A stretch of DNA of 64,000 nt from JAVJSF01 sp040219555 (GTDB lineage: Bacteria > Actinomycetota > Thermoleophilia > Miltoncostaeales > Miltoncostaeaceae). The notes below the pieces were generated by a model. That model saw only the letters and a program-made list of their open reading frames with translations, did not search any database and was not told the origin of the DNA. The position numbers were made by a program, and so were the translations under genes. This document shows positions 25,614 through 34,267 of the stretch, one piece after another. The stretch is taken from positions 1-64,000 of the forward strand of contig JAVJSF010000018.1 of assembly GCA_040219555.1 (NCBI GenBank), in the 5' to 3' direction. How positions within the stretch are numbered: position 1 is the first letter of the stretch; the number at the start of each line of letters is the position of its first letter.

Positions 25614-27596
25614 TCAGCGCCCCACGAGACCCCGCGCCGCGTCCGCCACGGCGTCGGCGGTGACCCCCAGGTGTTCCATGGCCTGCGCTCCGGGAGCCGA
25701 CACGCCGAAGCGGTCGATGCCCACCGAGGCGCCGTCCAGCCCCACCCACTCGCCCCAGCCCAGCCGTGCGGCGGCCTCGACGCTGACGCGGGCACGCATG
25801 CCCGCGGGCAGGACCGACTCCCGGTAGGCGGGGTCCTGGGCGCGGAACAGCTCCCAGGAGGGCATGCTCACCACGCGGGCGCCGATGCCCTCGGCGGCCA
25901 GCGCCTCGCGCGCGGCCATGGCCACCTGCACCTCGGCGCCGGTCGCCATCAGCAGGCAGTCCTGACCGTCGGCCACCACGTAGGCGCCGCGGGCGACGTC
26001 CGCCGACCCGCCCAGCGAGGCCACGCCCTGGCGGCTCAGGATCAGGGCGGTCGGCCCGTCCGTGCGCGCGATCGCCACGGTCCAGGCCGCGGCCACCTCG
26101 GCGGCGTCGGCCGGCCGGAGGGTCACCAGGCCCGGGATCGCCCGCAGGCCCGCCAGGTGCTCGATGGGCTGGTGGGTCGGGCCGTCCTCGCCCAGGGCCA
26201 CCGAGTCGTGGGTGAAGACGAAGATCGAGCCCACGTGCATCAGGGCCGCCAGGCGCAGGGTGTTCTTCATGTAGTCCGAGAAGGTGAAGAACGTGGAGCA
26301 CACCGGCCGCAGGCCGCCGTGGGCCGCGATGGCGTTGGTGATCGCGCCCATGGCGTGCTCGCGCACCCCGTAGTAGATGTTGCGTCCGGCATAGCTGCCC
26401 GGCGCGACGTCGCCGCCGCCCTTGATGGTGGTGCTGGTCGAGCTCGCGAGGTCCGCCGCGCCCTGCACCAACTCGGGCATGACGCCGGCCAGCGCGTTGA
26501 GCACCGCGCCGCCCGAGGCCCGGGTGGCAGGCGACCCGGACGGGTCGGCCTCCGGCACGGCGCCCTCCCAGCCGGCCGGCAGATCGCCGGCCAGGACGCG
26601 GCGTAGTTCGGCGGCCTCGGCGGGGAAGGCGCCCTCGTAGGCGTCCATCCGGGCGCGCCAGCCGGCCTCCAGCTCGAGGCCGCGGGCGCGCATGTGGGCG
26701 CGCCAGGCGTCGACCTCGGGCGGCACCAGGAACTCGGCGTCCTCGGGCCAGCCGTAGGCCGCCTTGGTGGCGCGCACCTCATCGGCGCCGAGGGGGGCGC
26801 CGTGGGCGCCGCTGGTGTCCTGCTTGGCGGGCGAGCCGAAGCCGATGTTGGTGCGACAACGGATCAGCGTCGGGCGGCCGTCGGGCACCGAGGCGGCCAC
26901 CAGGACGCGCTCGATCTCCTCCAGGTCGTTGCCGTCCTCGATGTGCATCACGCGCCACCCGCAGGCCGCGAGGCGGGCGGGGACGTCCTCGCCGAAGGCC
27001 AGGTCGGTGGGGCCGTCCAGGCTGATGCGGTTGTCGTCCCAGATGCCGATCAGGCGCTCGAGGCCGAGGAAGCCGGCGATCGAGGCGGCTTCGTGGGAGA
27101 TCCCCTCCATCAGGTCGCCGTCCGAGCAGATGAACCACGTGCGGTGGCCGAACATCGTGTGGTCGGGGCGGTTGTAGCGCGCGCCCAGCATCGACTCGGC
27201 CAGCGCGAAGCCCACGGCGTTGGCGAAGCCCTGGCCCAGCGGCCCGGTGGTGATCTCCACGCCGGGTGTGTCGCCGCGCTCGGGGTGCCCGGGGGTGGCG
27301 GAGCCCAGCGTGCGGAAGTCGCGCAGGTCCTGCAGCGACACCTCATAGCCGGTCAGGTGCAGCAGGCCGTACAGCAGCGCCGAGGCGTGCCCGGCCGACA
27401 GGACGAAGCGGTCGCGCCCCGGCCAGTCCGGGGTGGCCGGCGAGTGGTGCAGGTGCGACGAGAACAGCGTCCACGCCACCGGCGCCAGTCCCATCGGAGC
27501 GCCCGGGTGGCCGCTGTTGGCGCGCTGGACGGCGTCGATGGCCAGGGTGCGGATGGTGGTGACGCAGAGGTCCGGGTCGGCGAGGCGGGTCGTCAC
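25614..27596 (-). CDS. tkt: Transketolase
   Basis: 660 residues, full length. Thiamine-diphosphate part: SGHPGAPMGLAP, SAGHASALLYGLLHL, and the metal-binding GDGDLMEGISHEAASIAG-type segment SDGDLMEG...DDNRIS. Pyrimidine part: GVREHAMGAITNAIAAHGG, TFFTFSDYMKNTLRLAALM, and HDSVALGEDGPTHQPIEHLAGLR. It moves two-carbon units between sugar phosphates in the pentose phosphate pathway. It follows guaB by 57 bases on the same strand, so the two may share a transcript. Confidence 0.95.
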   Translation of the reverse strand: MTTRLADPDLCVTTIRTLAIDAVQRANSGHPGAPMGLAPVAWTLFSSHLHHSPATPDWPGRDRFVLSAGHASALLYGLLHLTGYEVSLQDLRDFRTLGSATPGHPERGDTPGVEITTGPLGQGFANAVGFALAESMLGARYNRPDHTMFGHRTWFICSDGDLMEGISHEAASIAGFLGLERLIGIWDDNRISLDGPTDLAFGEDVPARLAACGWRVMHIEDGNDLEEIERVLVAASVPDGRPTLIRCRTNIGFGSPAKQDTSGAHGAPLGADEVRATKAAYGWPEDAEFLVPPEVDAWRAHMRARGLELEAGWRARMDAYEGAFPAEAAELRRVLAGDLPAGWEGAVPEADPSGSPATRASGGAVLNALAGVMPELVQGAADLASSTSTTIKGGGDVAPGSYAGRNIYYGVREHAMGAITNAIAAHGGLRPVCSTFFTFSDYMKNTLRLAALMHVGSIFVFTHDSVALGEDGPTHQPIEHLAGLRAIPGLVTLRPADAAEVAAAWTVAIARTDGPTALILSRQGVASLGGSADVARGAYVVADGQDCLLMATGAEVQVAMAAREALAAEGIGARVVSMPSWELFRAQDPAYRESVLPAGMRARVSVEAAARLGWGEWVGLDGASVGIDRFGVSAPGAQAMEHLGVTADAVADAARGLVGR

Positions 27597-27653
27597 GACA
27601 CTCCTGATGCGATCGGTCCGGGGACGGACGGGTGGGTGGAGGCAGCCCGCAGC

Positions 27654-29096
27654 CTAAAGGTCCACGTCGTGGGGGTGGCTCTCGCGCAGTCCGCCCGGCG
27701 TGATGCGCACGAAACCGGCCCGCTCGTGCATCTCGTCGATGCTGTGGGCGTTGCTGTAGCTCATCCCCGAGCGCAGGCCCCCCACCAGGTCGTGGACGAT
27801 GCTGGCCACCGGGTCGCGAAGCGGCACCACTGCCTCCACGCCCTCGGCAACCACCGGTGTGAACTCGCCCTCGTCGGTCTCGCCCTCCAGGCCGCGCCGG
27901 CTGGCGGCGGCGCCGGCCGACGCCATGCCGCGGTACACCTTCACCTTGCGCCCGGAGCGGCTCACCACCACCCCGGGGCTCTCGGGCGTGCCGGCCAGGA
28001 GGTTGCCCACCATCACCGTCGACGCCCCGGCGGCCACGGCCTTGGCCACGTCGCCGCCCGCGCGGATGCCGCCGTCGGCGATCAGGGGCACGCCGGCCCG
28101 CCGGCACACCGGGGCGCAGTCCATGATCGCCGACAACTGCGGCACGCCCACCCCGGCCACCACGCGGGTGGTGCACACCGAGCCGGGCCCCACGCCCACC
28201 TTCACCGCGTCCGCACCGGCCTCGATCAGGTCGTGGGCGCCCGCCGCCGTCGCCACGTTCCCGGCCACCACCTGGGCGCCGGCCGGCAGCGCGGCGCGCA
28301 CGGCGGCGAGCGCCGTGAGCGCGTGGTCGGCGTGCCCGTGGGCGATGTCGATCACCAGCGCGTCGGCGCCGGCCTCCACCAGGGATGCCGCACGCTCCAG
28401 GTAGTCGCCCCGAACACCGATCGCGGCGGCCACCGCCAGCCGGCCGCGCGGGTCCTTCGTCGCGTGGGGCCGCTCGGCCCGCTGGTCCATGTCGCGCAGG
28501 GTGATGAGACCCGCCAGGCGGCCGGCGTCGTCCACCAGCGGCAACTTCTCCACCCGCGCGGCCGTCAGGCGCGATGCGGCCTCTTCCGCGCCGATCCCCG
28601 CCGGGCCGACCACCAGGCGCTCGCGCGGGGTCATGAGGTCGGCCACGGTCTGGCCGGCGTCGACGTGGGCCCGCATGTCGCGTGCGGTGAGGATGCCGAC
28701 CACCCGGTGCTCGTCGTCCACCACGACCAGACCGGAGACCGCCTCGACGCGCATGATCTCCCCGGCCGCTTGGGCGGGTGTGTCGGGCCCCACGGCGCGC
28801 GCGTCCTCGATCACCAGCGCCTCGGCGCGCTTCACCCGGCGGACCTCGGCCACCTGCTCCTCCAGGGTGAGGAAGCGATGGATCACCCCGATGCCCCCGG
28901 CGCGTGCCATCGCCACGGCCATCTCCGCTTCGGTGACGGTGTCCATGTTGGCCGAGACCACCGGCACCGCGAGCCCGAGGGCCCGCGTGAAGCGGCTGCG
29001 GACGTCGGTGTCGGCGCGCGAGCGCACATCGCTGCGGCGGGGGACCAGCAGCACGTCGTCATAGGACAGCGCGAGGGGGATCGCGTCGGACGTCAC
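27654..29096 (-). CDS. guaB: Inosine-5'-monophosphate dehydrogenase
   Basis: 480 residues. TIM barrel with a pair of CBS domains inserted (about 92-207). Start LALSYDDVLLVPRRSDV, active-site loop GVGPGSVCTTR with Cys308, phosphate loop GGIRAGGDVAKA, and flap YRGMASAGA. It oxidises IMP to XMP, the committed step to GMP. GTG 29096 follows GGAGG by 8 bases; the frame is open further upstream but there the sequence no longer looks like the family. Confidence 0.94.
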   Translation of the reverse strand: MTSDAIPLALSYDDVLLVPRRSDVRSRADTDVRSRFTRALGLAVPVVSANMDTVTEAEMAVAMARAGGIGVIHRFLTLEEQVAEVRRVKRAEALVIEDARAVGPDTPAQAAGEIMRVEAVSGLVVVDDEHRVVGILTARDMRAHVDAGQTVADLMTPRERLVVGPAGIGAEEAASRLTAARVEKLPLVDDAGRLAGLITLRDMDQRAERPHATKDPRGRLAVAAAIGVRGDYLERAASLVEAGADALVIDIAHGHADHALTALAAVRAALPAGAQVVAGNVATAAGAHDLIEAGADAVKVGVGPGSVCTTRVVAGVGVPQLSAIMDCAPVCRRAGVPLIADGGIRAGGDVAKAVAAGASTVMVGNLLAGTPESPGVVVSRSGRKVKVYRGMASAGAAASRRGLEGETDEGEFTPVVAEGVEAVVPLRDPVASIVHDLVGGLRSGMSYSNAHSIDEMHERAGFVRITPGGLRESHPHDVDL

Positions 29097-29230
29097 GGTG
29101 GATGCCTCCAGGGCGGTCGGGCGCGGCCATGACGTGCGGCCGGGGTGCCCGCGGCGGTCGGGCGCGCCCGAGGATAGCCCACCCCGTGCCGCCCCCGGCG
29201 CAACATCAGCGCGGCGGCGCGGACGTGCTC

Positions 29231-29236
29231 TAGCAT
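29231..29236 (+). promoter_or_regulatory. -10 box TAGCAT for the lipoprotein pair
   Basis: TAGCAT lies 7 bases before ATG 29244 (at -13 to -8). GGAGG sits inside that gap directly against the ATG, too close for a normal ribosome site, so a leaderless or near-leaderless start is likely. Confidence 0.4.
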
Positions 29237-29243
29237 CCGGAGG

Positions 29244-29705
29244 ATGCGCCCTCGACACGGCCTCGCGACGCTGATCGCCGCCCTCGCCGCTACTGGCCTC
29301 GTCGGTTGCGACGAGCGGCCGACCCCCGCCGCCTCCACGGCGCCCGCCGAGGGCTATGTGGATTCGGCACAGGAGCTGTTCCAGCCCCTCGGGCGCCTGG
29401 CCTCGGCAATCTCCGGCCGGGCGGAGGACCCCGAGGGATCTGCGCCCTCCCGCGAGTCGCTGGACGAGATCATCACCGAGGCCGACGACGCCCTCGCGCG
29501 CTTCCGTGTCCTGCCGGTCGCCGACCCTGGCCTTCGCGCCCAGCAGCGGCGCCTGGTGGAGGGCTATGAGTCGGTGCGGGCCCGGATGGACGCGGCGGCC
29601 GACTCGCTGGCGGCGGGCGACGCTCCGCCGGCGCTGGCCCGCGCGAGCGCCGGCTTCTTCGATGCGGTCGACGCGATGGCGGCCGATCTGCGGGAGGCGC
29701 CGTGA
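29244..29705 (+). CDS. Putative lipoprotein, helical, unknown function
   Basis: 153 residues. Signal with lipobox LVGC (Cys22), then an acidic helical body (YVDSAQELFQPLGRLASAI...; ARFRVLPVADPGLRAQQRRLVEGYESVRARMDAAADSLAAGD). Expected on the outer face of the membrane. Its stop overlaps the next start (GTGA), and that gene also encodes a lipoprotein of the same size and helical makeup, so the two may work as a pair. Confidence 0.72.
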   Translation: MRPRHGLATLIAALAATGLVGCDERPTPAASTAPAEGYVDSAQELFQPLGRLASAISGRAEDPEGSAPSRESLDEIITEADDALARFRVLPVADPGLRAQQRRLVEGYESVRARMDAAADSLAAGDAPPALARASAGFFDAVDAMAADLREAP

Positions 29706-30181
29706 GGTCCCCGGCGCGCGCCGTTTCGCTGTTGATCGCCCTCGCGCTCGCGGCGGCGGGCTGCGGCGGCGACCCCCTGGGTCCGTCGGCTGCCACCGTG
29801 GCCGACGGCACCACGGTCTCCGCCCAGCGCTACCTCGCCGACTCCGACGAGGCCGCCGCGGCGGTGTCCGCCTTCTCGGATGCGCTCGAGCGGGTGGGCC
29901 CGGTGGCCCGGCCCGCGGCGCTGCGCGCGCTCGCGCCGGAACTGGACACCCTGGTCGACCGGGCCCGCACGGCGCACGGGCGCCTGCTGGCGCAGCGCCT
30001 CGAGGACGCCCGGCTGGAGAGTCAGCGCGCCGAGGTGGCGCCGCTGCTGGGCGAGGTGGTGGCGGCCATGGAGCAGTTCGCGGCCGAGGCCGGTGCCGGC
30101 CGGGCCGTCCTCGCCGCCGCAGCAGCGGAGCGCTTCTCGGTGGCGGTCGAGGCACTGCGCGCCTCGCGCGCGCCGGCCTGA
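29702..30181 (+). CDS. Putative lipoprotein, helical, partner of the upstream gene
   Basis: 159 residues. Lipobox AAGC (Cys21) after a short hydrophobic signal, then helices rich in Ala, Glu and Arg (YLADSDEAAAAVSAFSDALERV; LEDARLESQRAEVAPLLGEVV). GTG 29702 overlaps the previous stop. No known domain. Similar length, lipid anchor and helix content as its upstream partner, though I see no close sequence match between the two. Confidence 0.72.
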   Translation: MRSPARAVSLLIALALAAAGCGGDPLGPSAATVADGTTVSAQRYLADSDEAAAAVSAFSDALERVGPVARPAALRALAPELDTLVDRARTAHGRLLAQRLEDARLESQRAEVAPLLGEVVAAMEQFAAEAGAGRAVLAAAAAERFSVAVEALRASRAPA

Positions 30182-30188
30182 GGAGCGC

Positions 30189-30590
30189 TCACTCCTCCTC
30201 GCGGCGGAGCGCCGGCGACTCGTAGGTGATCCGTTTCAGTCCGCCCGGGCTGAGGATCCCGTACTCGTAGGCCAGGGCCACCGCGTGGCAGCGGTTGCGG
30301 GCTCCCAGCTTGCCGAGCACCCTCCTCATGTGGCTCTTGACGGTCTCGATGCTCAGCTCCAGCACCCGGGCCGAGTCGCCGTTGGACAGGCCCTGGGAGA
30401 CCATCAGCAGGATCTCCCGCTCCCGCTGGGTGAGCTCCGCGGACCGGGGCCCCGGCGGCATCCCGGGACGTCGCCGCGCGCGGTCGCCGAAGACGATGGC
30501 CTCCGCGTCGCGGAGATCCGGCGGCGCTCCGTCGCTCTGGGCGGGTTCGGGAACGATCACCGCAGGCTCTCCGAGGTCGAGGCTCTGCAC
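30189..30590 (-). CDS. LuxR/NarL-type HTH transcription regulator (short)
   Basis: About 133 residues from GTG 30590; the frame is open to 30923 but the extra part runs antisense to another gene and lacks protein character. The C-terminal HTH is typical: LTQREREILLMVSQGLSNGDSARVLELSIETVKSHMRRVLGKLGARNR. The N-terminal 60 residues (PAVIVPEPAQ...) are too short for a receiver domain. It could bind the TCACTC-N4-GAGTGA sites nearby, but that is a guess. Divergent from the small gene at 30669. Confidence 0.78.
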   Translation of the reverse strand: MQSLDLGEPAVIVPEPAQSDGAPPDLRDAEAIVFGDRARRRPGMPPGPRSAELTQREREILLMVSQGLSNGDSARVLELSIETVKSHMRRVLGKLGARNRCHAVALAYEYGILSPGGLKRITYESPALRREEE

Positions 30591-30668
30591 ACCGCTGCGG
30601 ATCGGCCTCGAGGCCCCCCGCCGACGTGCCGATGCCAGGAGGGACGGCGACCACTGGGGGTGCAGGAG

Positions 30669-30911
30669 ATGGCGGATGACACGGCGCGGTTCCCGGCGGA
30701 GTGGGAGGGCGATGTCGCCAGGTCGCGGGCCCGCACGATGTGCGCGACGGCGACGGCCGGTCTCGAGTCCGGGGAGTGGACCGCCGCCGACCTGCGGGCG
30801 CGCATCGCGGCCGAGGAGCGCCGTCTGACACCGCTCCAGCGGACCGCCCTGTGGATGGCCGTCGTGGCCGACGCCCACCTGACCGCGCTGTGCGAGGGCG
30901 CCCCGCGCTGA
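30669..30911 (+). CDS. Small uncharacterised protein (80 aa)
   Basis: Reads from ATG 30669 as a helical, Ala/Arg-rich protein (FPAEWEGDVARSRARTMC; GEWTAADLRARIAAEERRL; TALWMAVVADAHLTALCEG). Codon third positions fit a real gene. GGAG touches the ATG; GTG 30660 is an alternative start. Divergent from the LuxR gene and followed by the PilZ gene on the same strand with two palindromes between. Function unknown. Confidence 0.55.
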   Translation: MADDTARFPAEWEGDVARSRARTMCATATAGLESGEWTAADLRARIAAEERRLTPLQRTALWMAVVADAHLTALCEGAPR

Positions 30912-30957
30912 CGGGAGGGCCACTCGGCGGATCTGGTGTTCACGAACCTCATCGCTA

Positions 30958-30973
30958 TCACTCTAACGAGTGA
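30958..30973. promoter_or_regulatory. Palindrome site 1: TCACTC-N4-GAGTGA upstream of PilZ gene
   Basis: TCACTCTAACGAGTGA, perfect 6-bp arms. One of four copies in this window; the next lies exactly 75 bases downstream. Position is about 135 bases before the PilZ start. Confidence 0.6.
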
Positions 30974-31032
30974 GAGTGTCCGGGGGTAGGTACGGCGGAT
31001 GGGCGTCGTCGGCGCCTGGTGGCTGCGCACGC

Positions 31033-31048
31033 TCACTCTGTAGGGTGA
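31033..31048. promoter_or_regulatory. Palindrome site 2: TCACTC-N4-GGGTGA upstream of PilZ gene
   Basis: TCACTCTGTAGGGTGA, one mismatch from the perfect palindrome. It lies 60 bases before GTG 31109, a normal place for a regulator to meet the promoter. Confidence 0.6.
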
Positions 31049-31108
31049 CGCGGGAGGGTCGCCACCTGTGGCGGCCGACGAGCACGGCGACCGCGGCGGG
31101 GGTGGGCG

Positions 31109-31735
31109 GTGACCTCGACTGTCTCAGGGTCGACGATGGAGGACCGGCGCTGCGAGCCGCGTATCTCCCTCGGCCTGCCGGTGGTCCTCCGGACCGGCAC
31201 CTCGGCTGCAGCGGGGCGGACCGTCGACGTGTCGCTGGGCGGCGTCCAGGTGGAGATGTTCGGCGCCCTGGCCGGCTCGGCTCGTGAGGTGGTCGTGGAG
31301 GTGGGTCTCTCGGGCCGGGAGCCGGCGATGCTGCGGGCGAGCATCGTCCGCCGGGCGCTCTCGCCGGCCGGCCGGCCGCTACTGGCGCTGAGGTTCCTGC
31401 CCGGAGCGCCCAGCGGTCCGCTCTACACCGGGCCGGCCCTCACCAGGACGGCGCCCCCGGCGTCGCCTGCCGCCCACGGTTCCCCGGCCGGGGCCATCGC
31501 GCTGCGTCAGCTCCGCGCGCTCGGCGCACGGCTGCTCGAGCTGGCGCTCGAGGACGGTGGCTCGCCACCGCCGCCCGCACTGGTGACCTGGGTGGGCCGC
31601 CTGGCGGGCGAACTCGGGGTGGCGGCACCGGGTGATGTGAGTACCAACAAGGCGCTCTTCCGGGGCATCGCCGACATGCACCGGCTCGCCGGAGCGCGGC
31701 CACGGTCCGTCTCGGAGCCGTCCCGGCCGGCCTGA
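31109..31735 (+). CDS. PilZ-domain protein (predicted cyclic di-GMP receptor)
   Basis: 208 residues from GTG 31109 (ATG 31136 also possible). The PilZ nucleotide motifs are RRCEPR (Arg14, Arg18) and DVSLGG (Asp40, Ser42, Gly45), followed by the beta-barrel strands to about residue 110 (LLALRFLPG). The C-terminal 95 residues are an unrelated helical region (IALRQLRALGARLLELALEDG; TNKALFRGIADMHRLAG). It should sense cyclic di-GMP. Two TCACTC-N4-GAGTGA sites precede it, the same as before the two repeat proteins at 32155 and 34334. Confidence 0.85.
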   Translation: MTSTVSGSTMEDRRCEPRISLGLPVVLRTGTSAAAGRTVDVSLGGVQVEMFGALAGSAREVVVEVGLSGREPAMLRASIVRRALSPAGRPLLALRFLPGAPSGPLYTGPALTRTAPPASPAAHGSPAGAIALRQLRALGARLLELALEDGGSPPPPALVTWVGRLAGELGVAAPGDVSTNKALFRGIADMHRLAGARPRSVSEPSRPA

Positions 31736-31774
31736 GTCACCGCGCGACCCGGGCCGCGCAGCCGGCAATCGCGG

Positions 31775-32041
31775 TCAGTCGGGTTCGCCGGCCCGCTCGG
31801 CGTTGGCAGCGGCCTGTATCTCGGCCCTCCTCAGGGCCAGGGCCACCTTTCGTCGCACCTGGGCCAGGCAGTCGCGCACCGTGTTGTCCGACACCGACAG
31901 CTCGCGGGCGATCTCGGCGGGGCTGAGCCCCTGGCGGCTGAGCCGGTAGACGTCGTGCTGGCGTTCGGTGAGGCCGGCGGCGGCGATCAGCGGCCCGTCG
32001 CCGGGCAGTTCGGGAGACGGCGTGCGGGACGGGCCGGCCAT
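31775..32041 (-). CDS. Stand-alone LuxR-type HTH protein (88 aa)
   Basis: Almost entirely one DNA-binding helix-turn-helix: LTERQHDVYRLSRQGLSPAEIARELSVSDNTVRDCLAQVRRKVALAL, like LuxR/sigma-70 region 4 HTH units, with a short disordered start. No sensor domain. Convergent with the PilZ gene. Being next to the shared palindromes makes it a candidate binder; untested. Confidence 0.78.
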   Translation of the reverse strand: MAGPSRTPSPELPGDGPLIAAAGLTERQHDVYRLSRQGLSPAEIARELSVSDNTVRDCLAQVRRKVALALRRAEIQAAANAERAGEPD

Positions 32042-32104
32042 GGAGCCATCATAGGTGTGCGCCCGGTGGGGCGTCCGTCCCTCCCAGGGGGGACCCGGGC
32101 ACGG

Positions 32105-32131
32105 CGAGGGGCGGCCGACGGCCGCCCCTCG
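32105..32131 (-). terminator. Terminator of repeat-protein gene A
   Basis: Perfect 12-bp stem CGAGGGGCGGCC (32105-32116) / GGCCGCCCCTCG (32120-32131) with a 3-base loop, 24 bases beyond the stop codon of the gene at 32155 on the minus strand. Confidence 0.75.
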
Positions 32132-32154
32132 GGTCCCGCGCGATGTCTCCCGTG

Positions 32155-34101
32155 CTACTGCAGCCCGGTGAGGTCACCCGCCTGGATGTCGGGGGTGAGG
32201 TTGGAGCGCGACAGCGCCGCGTCCTTGACGTTGTCGCCGGTCAGGCCGACGGCGAGCTGGGCGTTGACGGCGTTGATCCTGCGCACCGCCGCCTGCGAGA
32301 TGCGCTGGTTGATCAGCAACTGCTGTGCCGTCAGCCGCACGGTCCCGGGGTTGCCGGGCGGGCGCTGGGCGATCCCGAGCGGCACGAAGGCCGTGTTGAC
32401 CTCGCCCGCGGCGGGCAGCGGGACCACGAACAGGGTGTTCGAGGCCGCGTTCAGGCGCGTGCGGTCCAGGCCACCCACGCGGATGTCGCCGGCGGTGAGG
32501 TTGCCGTCCAGGCGCTCCCGGATGGCGTTGACCCGCCTCACGGCCGCCTGCGCGATGCGCTGGTTGATCAGCAGCTGCTGGCGGCTGAGGCTGTAGCCCC
32601 TGGGGTCCAGGCCGCCCTCGGCCCGGTTGGCCGTGGCCCGCGGTGGCGCCGCGGGCACCACCGGGCCCGCGGGGGCGCCGGCCTGCACGCCCTGCACGAG
32701 GGCGGGCGAGAACTCCTCGGGGCCCAGGTTGCAGCTCTGGAAGTCCTCGCTGGTGAGGCCCGCGGTCAGCTTGTCGATCACCGTGTTCACCCGGCGCACC
32801 CCGGCCTGGGAGATCCGCTGGTTGATCACCAGCTGCTGGCGGCTGAGGGCCACCGTGCCGCTGGCGTCGCTCACCACAGGCTCGATCGGCCGGATCACGG
32901 TGGTGCGGCACTGCTGGAGGGTGTTGATGTTGATCTGCCCACCCGGCTGGCCGCTGGCGCCGGTCGGGCCGGCGGGACCGGTGGCCCCGGACCCGCCGGG
33001 CGTGCCGTCCTCGCCGCCCGGCCCGGCCGGCCCGGTGGCCCCGTCCTCGCCGCCCGGCCCGGTCGGCCCTGTGGCCCCGTCCTCGCCGCCGGGGCCCGTC
33101 GGCCCGGTCTCACCGGTCTCACCCGTCGCGCCGGTCTCGCCGGTGGGCCCCGTGGGCCCCGTGGGCCCGGTCTCGGCCGTGCTGGCGGTCAGCACGACGT
33201 TGTCGAGGAGGAGGTCCGAGGGGCCACCCAGCACGTTCAGCAGCTCGGTGAAGGTGATCCCGAGAACGATCCGGTACTGGGAACCCGCCACCAGGAAGCC
33301 TCCCGGGACGGCGTCGCCGGAGGTGGTGAAGGCCGAATCGTCCACCCCGCGCGTGAACGTGTCGAGCACCTGCGAGGCCTCCACGGCGCCGCCCCCGTCG
33401 AGGCGCTGCAGGGTGACGGTCACGGTGAAGTCCTTCTGGGCGGCGACGAGCGCCGTCATCACGGCCTTCGCGTCCACCGCGATCGAGCCGGGCAGCGCGT
33501 CGCCGGGGAGGTCGTACGTGAAGGGGTCGGAGGTCCACTGCGCAGACCCCTCGCCGAGGAGACCGGTCGCGTTGGCCGTCTCGGGCACCAGGGCCTGCAC
33601 GCGGGTGCGCAGGCTGCCCGCCGGGTTGCCGTCCTCGGCGGTGAACTCGTTGGTGACGGTGCACAGGATGCCGGCGTCGGTGAGGATCTGGGCGATCTGC
33701 GTCGCCAGGCCGTCCACCTGCGGGATGACCGTGGTCAGGACGGGGTCGGCCAGATCGAGCACCCCGCCCAGCCCGAGCTGCTGGATCAGGGCCAGCAACT
33801 GGCCGGCGTCGACGTCGACGTCGGGGTCCAGGAGCGCGGCGTTCAGCAGCGCCAGCAGCTGCACCTGCGCGGTGCCGTCGGTGATCGTGACGACACCGCC
33901 CACGAGGCGGCAGGTGGCGTCGGTCGAGGTCCAGCCGTCGGCGTTGACCTCGAAGGCCTGGTTGGCCGGGTACGTGGCGGTCGCGCCGTTCGCGAACGAC
34001 GGAGCCAGCAGACCCAGGCCCGCGGCGGCGGCCGTGGCCGCGATCAGGGCCGGCACGCGCTTCGCGCGCGGGCGGCGGTTCTTCACCGGAACGGGACTCA
34101 C
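32155..34101 (-). CDS. Secreted repeat protein A with collagen-like stalk and three LLINQRISQ repeats
   Basis: 648 residues. Basic start and hydrophobic core to about residue 39 (signal, cut near ANGA). Residues 41-308: beta-sandwich-like domain opening with NQAFEVNADGW, holding DGNPAGSL, and closing LLLDNVVLTA, like carbohydrate-binding jelly rolls. Residues 312-389: 26 uninterrupted Gly-X-Y triplets (GPT, GET, GAT, GED), a bacterial collagen-like stalk. Then three copies of a roughly 50-residue repeat (about 416-468, 503-552, 588-640), core LLINQRISQAAVRRVN preceded by LSRQQ and followed by L-x-x-G-L-T-x-x-D. No LPXTG or final membrane span. Paralogue of the next gene; shares its upstream palindrome. 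Confidence 0.85.
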   Translation of the reverse strand: MSPVPVKNRRPRAKRVPALIAATAAAAGLGLLAPSFANGATATYPANQAFEVNADGWTSTDATCRLVGGVVTITDGTAQVQLLALLNAALLDPDVDVDAGQLLALIQQLGLGGVLDLADPVLTTVIPQVDGLATQIAQILTDAGILCTVTNEFTAEDGNPAGSLRTRVQALVPETANATGLLGEGSAQWTSDPFTYDLPGDALPGSIAVDAKAVMTALVAAQKDFTVTVTLQRLDGGGAVEASQVLDTFTRGVDDSAFTTSGDAVPGGFLVAGSQYRIVLGITFTELLNVLGGPSDLLLDNVVLTASTAETGPTGPTGPTGETGATGETGETGPTGPGGEDGATGPTGPGGEDGATGPAGPGGEDGTPGGSGATGPAGPTGASGQPGGQININTLQQCRTTVIRPIEPVVSDASGTVALSRQQLVINQRISQAGVRRVNTVIDKLTAGLTSEDFQSCNLGPEEFSPALVQGVQAGAPAGPVVPAAPPRATANRAEGGLDPRGYSLSRQQLLINQRIAQAAVRRVNAIRERLDGNLTAGDIRVGGLDRTRLNAASNTLFVVPLPAAGEVNTAFVPLGIAQRPPGNPGTVRLTAQQLLINQRISQAAVRRINAVNAQLAVGLTGDNVKDAALSRSNLTPDIQAGDLTGLQ

Positions 34102-34161
34102 GGGTGGTCCTCCTTGGCAGCCGAGCGGATCGGGACAGGGAGCGGAGTCGTCCGTTCACCA

Positions 34162-34177
34162 TCCCTCGATTGGGTGA
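34162..34177. promoter_or_regulatory. Palindrome site 3 upstream of repeat-protein gene A
   Basis: On the plus strand TCCCTCGATTGGGTGA; on the gene strand TCACCCAATCGAGGGA. It lies 61-76 bases before the start codon of gene A. Around it, 16 of 19 bases match the site before gene B. A second palindrome CTACA-N5-TGTAG lies just beyond it (34189-34203). Confidence 0.55.
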
Positions 34178-34267
34178 TGACGGCACGCTACACTGAATGT
34201 AGGGCCGAGCGAAAGTCCTCATCGTCACACTTGGCCTCTGGGGCGGTGTGGCGGGGGAGATCCCCGG

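Noticed and set aside
26694..29132. An 812-codon open frame on the plus strand.
   Set aside because: It runs antisense to tkt and guaB, both of which have complete family motifs on the minus strand; the plus frame has no protein character.
30591..30923. A longer N-terminus of the LuxR-type protein up to ATG 30923.
   Set aside because: The added part is Arg/Gly/Pro shadow sequence antisense to the 80-residue gene and is unlike a receiver domain.
30958..30973. Possible BldD box (cyclic di-GMP-linked regulator of Streptomyces), as the half-sites TnACnC / GnGTnA match.
   Set aside because: The BldD box has a one-base centre, here it is four bases in all four copies, and no bldD gene is in view; kept as an unknown palindrome.
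32990..33180. Tandem short DNA repeats that could look like a CRISPR array.
   Set aside because: The repeats are in-frame codons for Gly-X-Y triplets without unique spacers; no cas gene is present.
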